Below, piece after piece: positions 63,980-64,000 of a DNA stretch of 64,000 bases; the first letter of the stretch is position 1; every line of letters starts with the position of its first letter. This stretch comes from Commensalibacter communis. GTDB taxonomy: Bacteria > Pseudomonadota > Alphaproteobacteria > Acetobacterales > Acetobacteraceae. The notes beneath the pieces are model-generated. The model saw only the letters and a program-made list of their open reading frames with translations. It ran no database searches and had not been told where the DNA came from. The stretch lies in contig NZ_CAMXCM010000003.1 in NCBI RefSeq assembly GCF_947179015.1, positions 1 through 64,000 on the forward strand, read 5' to 3'. The position numbers and the translations under genes were made by a program.

Positions 63980-64000
63980 AAATAAAATTAATTAAACTGT

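Overview
The window looks like a chromosomal segment of an acetic acid bacterium (Alphaproteobacteria, Acetobacteraceae), with Commensalibacter or a close relative as the best guess. The evidence is: a circularly permuted two-piece tmRNA gene of the alphaproteobacterial kind, an alphaproteobacterial SspB, a TIGR02300 (FYDLN) protein, a CC0125/CC1285-type lipoprotein, Acetobacteraceae-style Hint-domain surface proteins, and visibly AT-rich DNA. Genus is inferred; no database search was possible.

Layout. 1-8 kb: a partial unknown gene, an RHH plus EVE-like protein, a sugar MFS carrier with a large loop insertion, bluB, the mlaA-mlaC lipid-transport pair, a TerB/J-domain co-chaperone, and queG coupled to a small RHH protein. 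8-17 kb: a lipoprotein, an OprD-type porin behind a DUF1624 membrane protein, metE divergent from metR, two Holliday-junction-resolvase-like membrane proteins, and a DUF2938 protein. 17-26 kb: a TPR-DUF2971 fusion, a MocR regulator, an alpha/beta hydrolase, a long AT-rich gap, and pdxS-pdxT. 26-32 kb: a double-headed glycosyltransferase with 69-bp coding repeats, divergent from a pyruvyltransferase-like gene, then a decayed stretch. 31.5-43 kb: an arginase-like gene under a TetR regulator, two Sel1 proteins, tgt, an ankyrin protein, a SUKH protein and a SUKH remnant, three related small secreted proteins, queA, wrbA and sspB. 43.5-50 kb: the permuted tmRNA, three paralogous DUF945/AsmA-like anchored proteins, thyX and a tiny membrane protein. 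50-58 kb: two Hint-domain surface proteins, a FolM-like reductase with folB, and a tyrosine integrase enclosed by a perfect 20-bp inverted repeat. 58.6-64 kb: a conserved housekeeping block (TIGR02300 gene, aroA-cmk, a racemase, rpsA).

How genes fit together. queG, tgt and queA are three separate steps of queuosine tRNA modification. pdxS and pdxT form the deoxyxylulose-independent PLP synthase. thyX, the FolM-like SDR and folB form a folate/thymidylate cluster. mlaA and mlaC belong to outer-membrane lipid asymmetry maintenance. metR probably controls metE. tmRNA and SspB sit side by side and act together in clearing ssrA-tagged proteins.

The most unusual structures are the 20-bp inverted repeat around the integrase, whose right arm ends 34 bp before a Hint-protein gene (a candidate invertible switch); the resolvase-like protein with a duplicated domain whose second copy has lost a catalytic residue; the DUF945-like protein with a tripled internal module; and the SUKH immunity remnant. 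No tRNA, rRNA, CRISPR array or intact insertion sequence was found.
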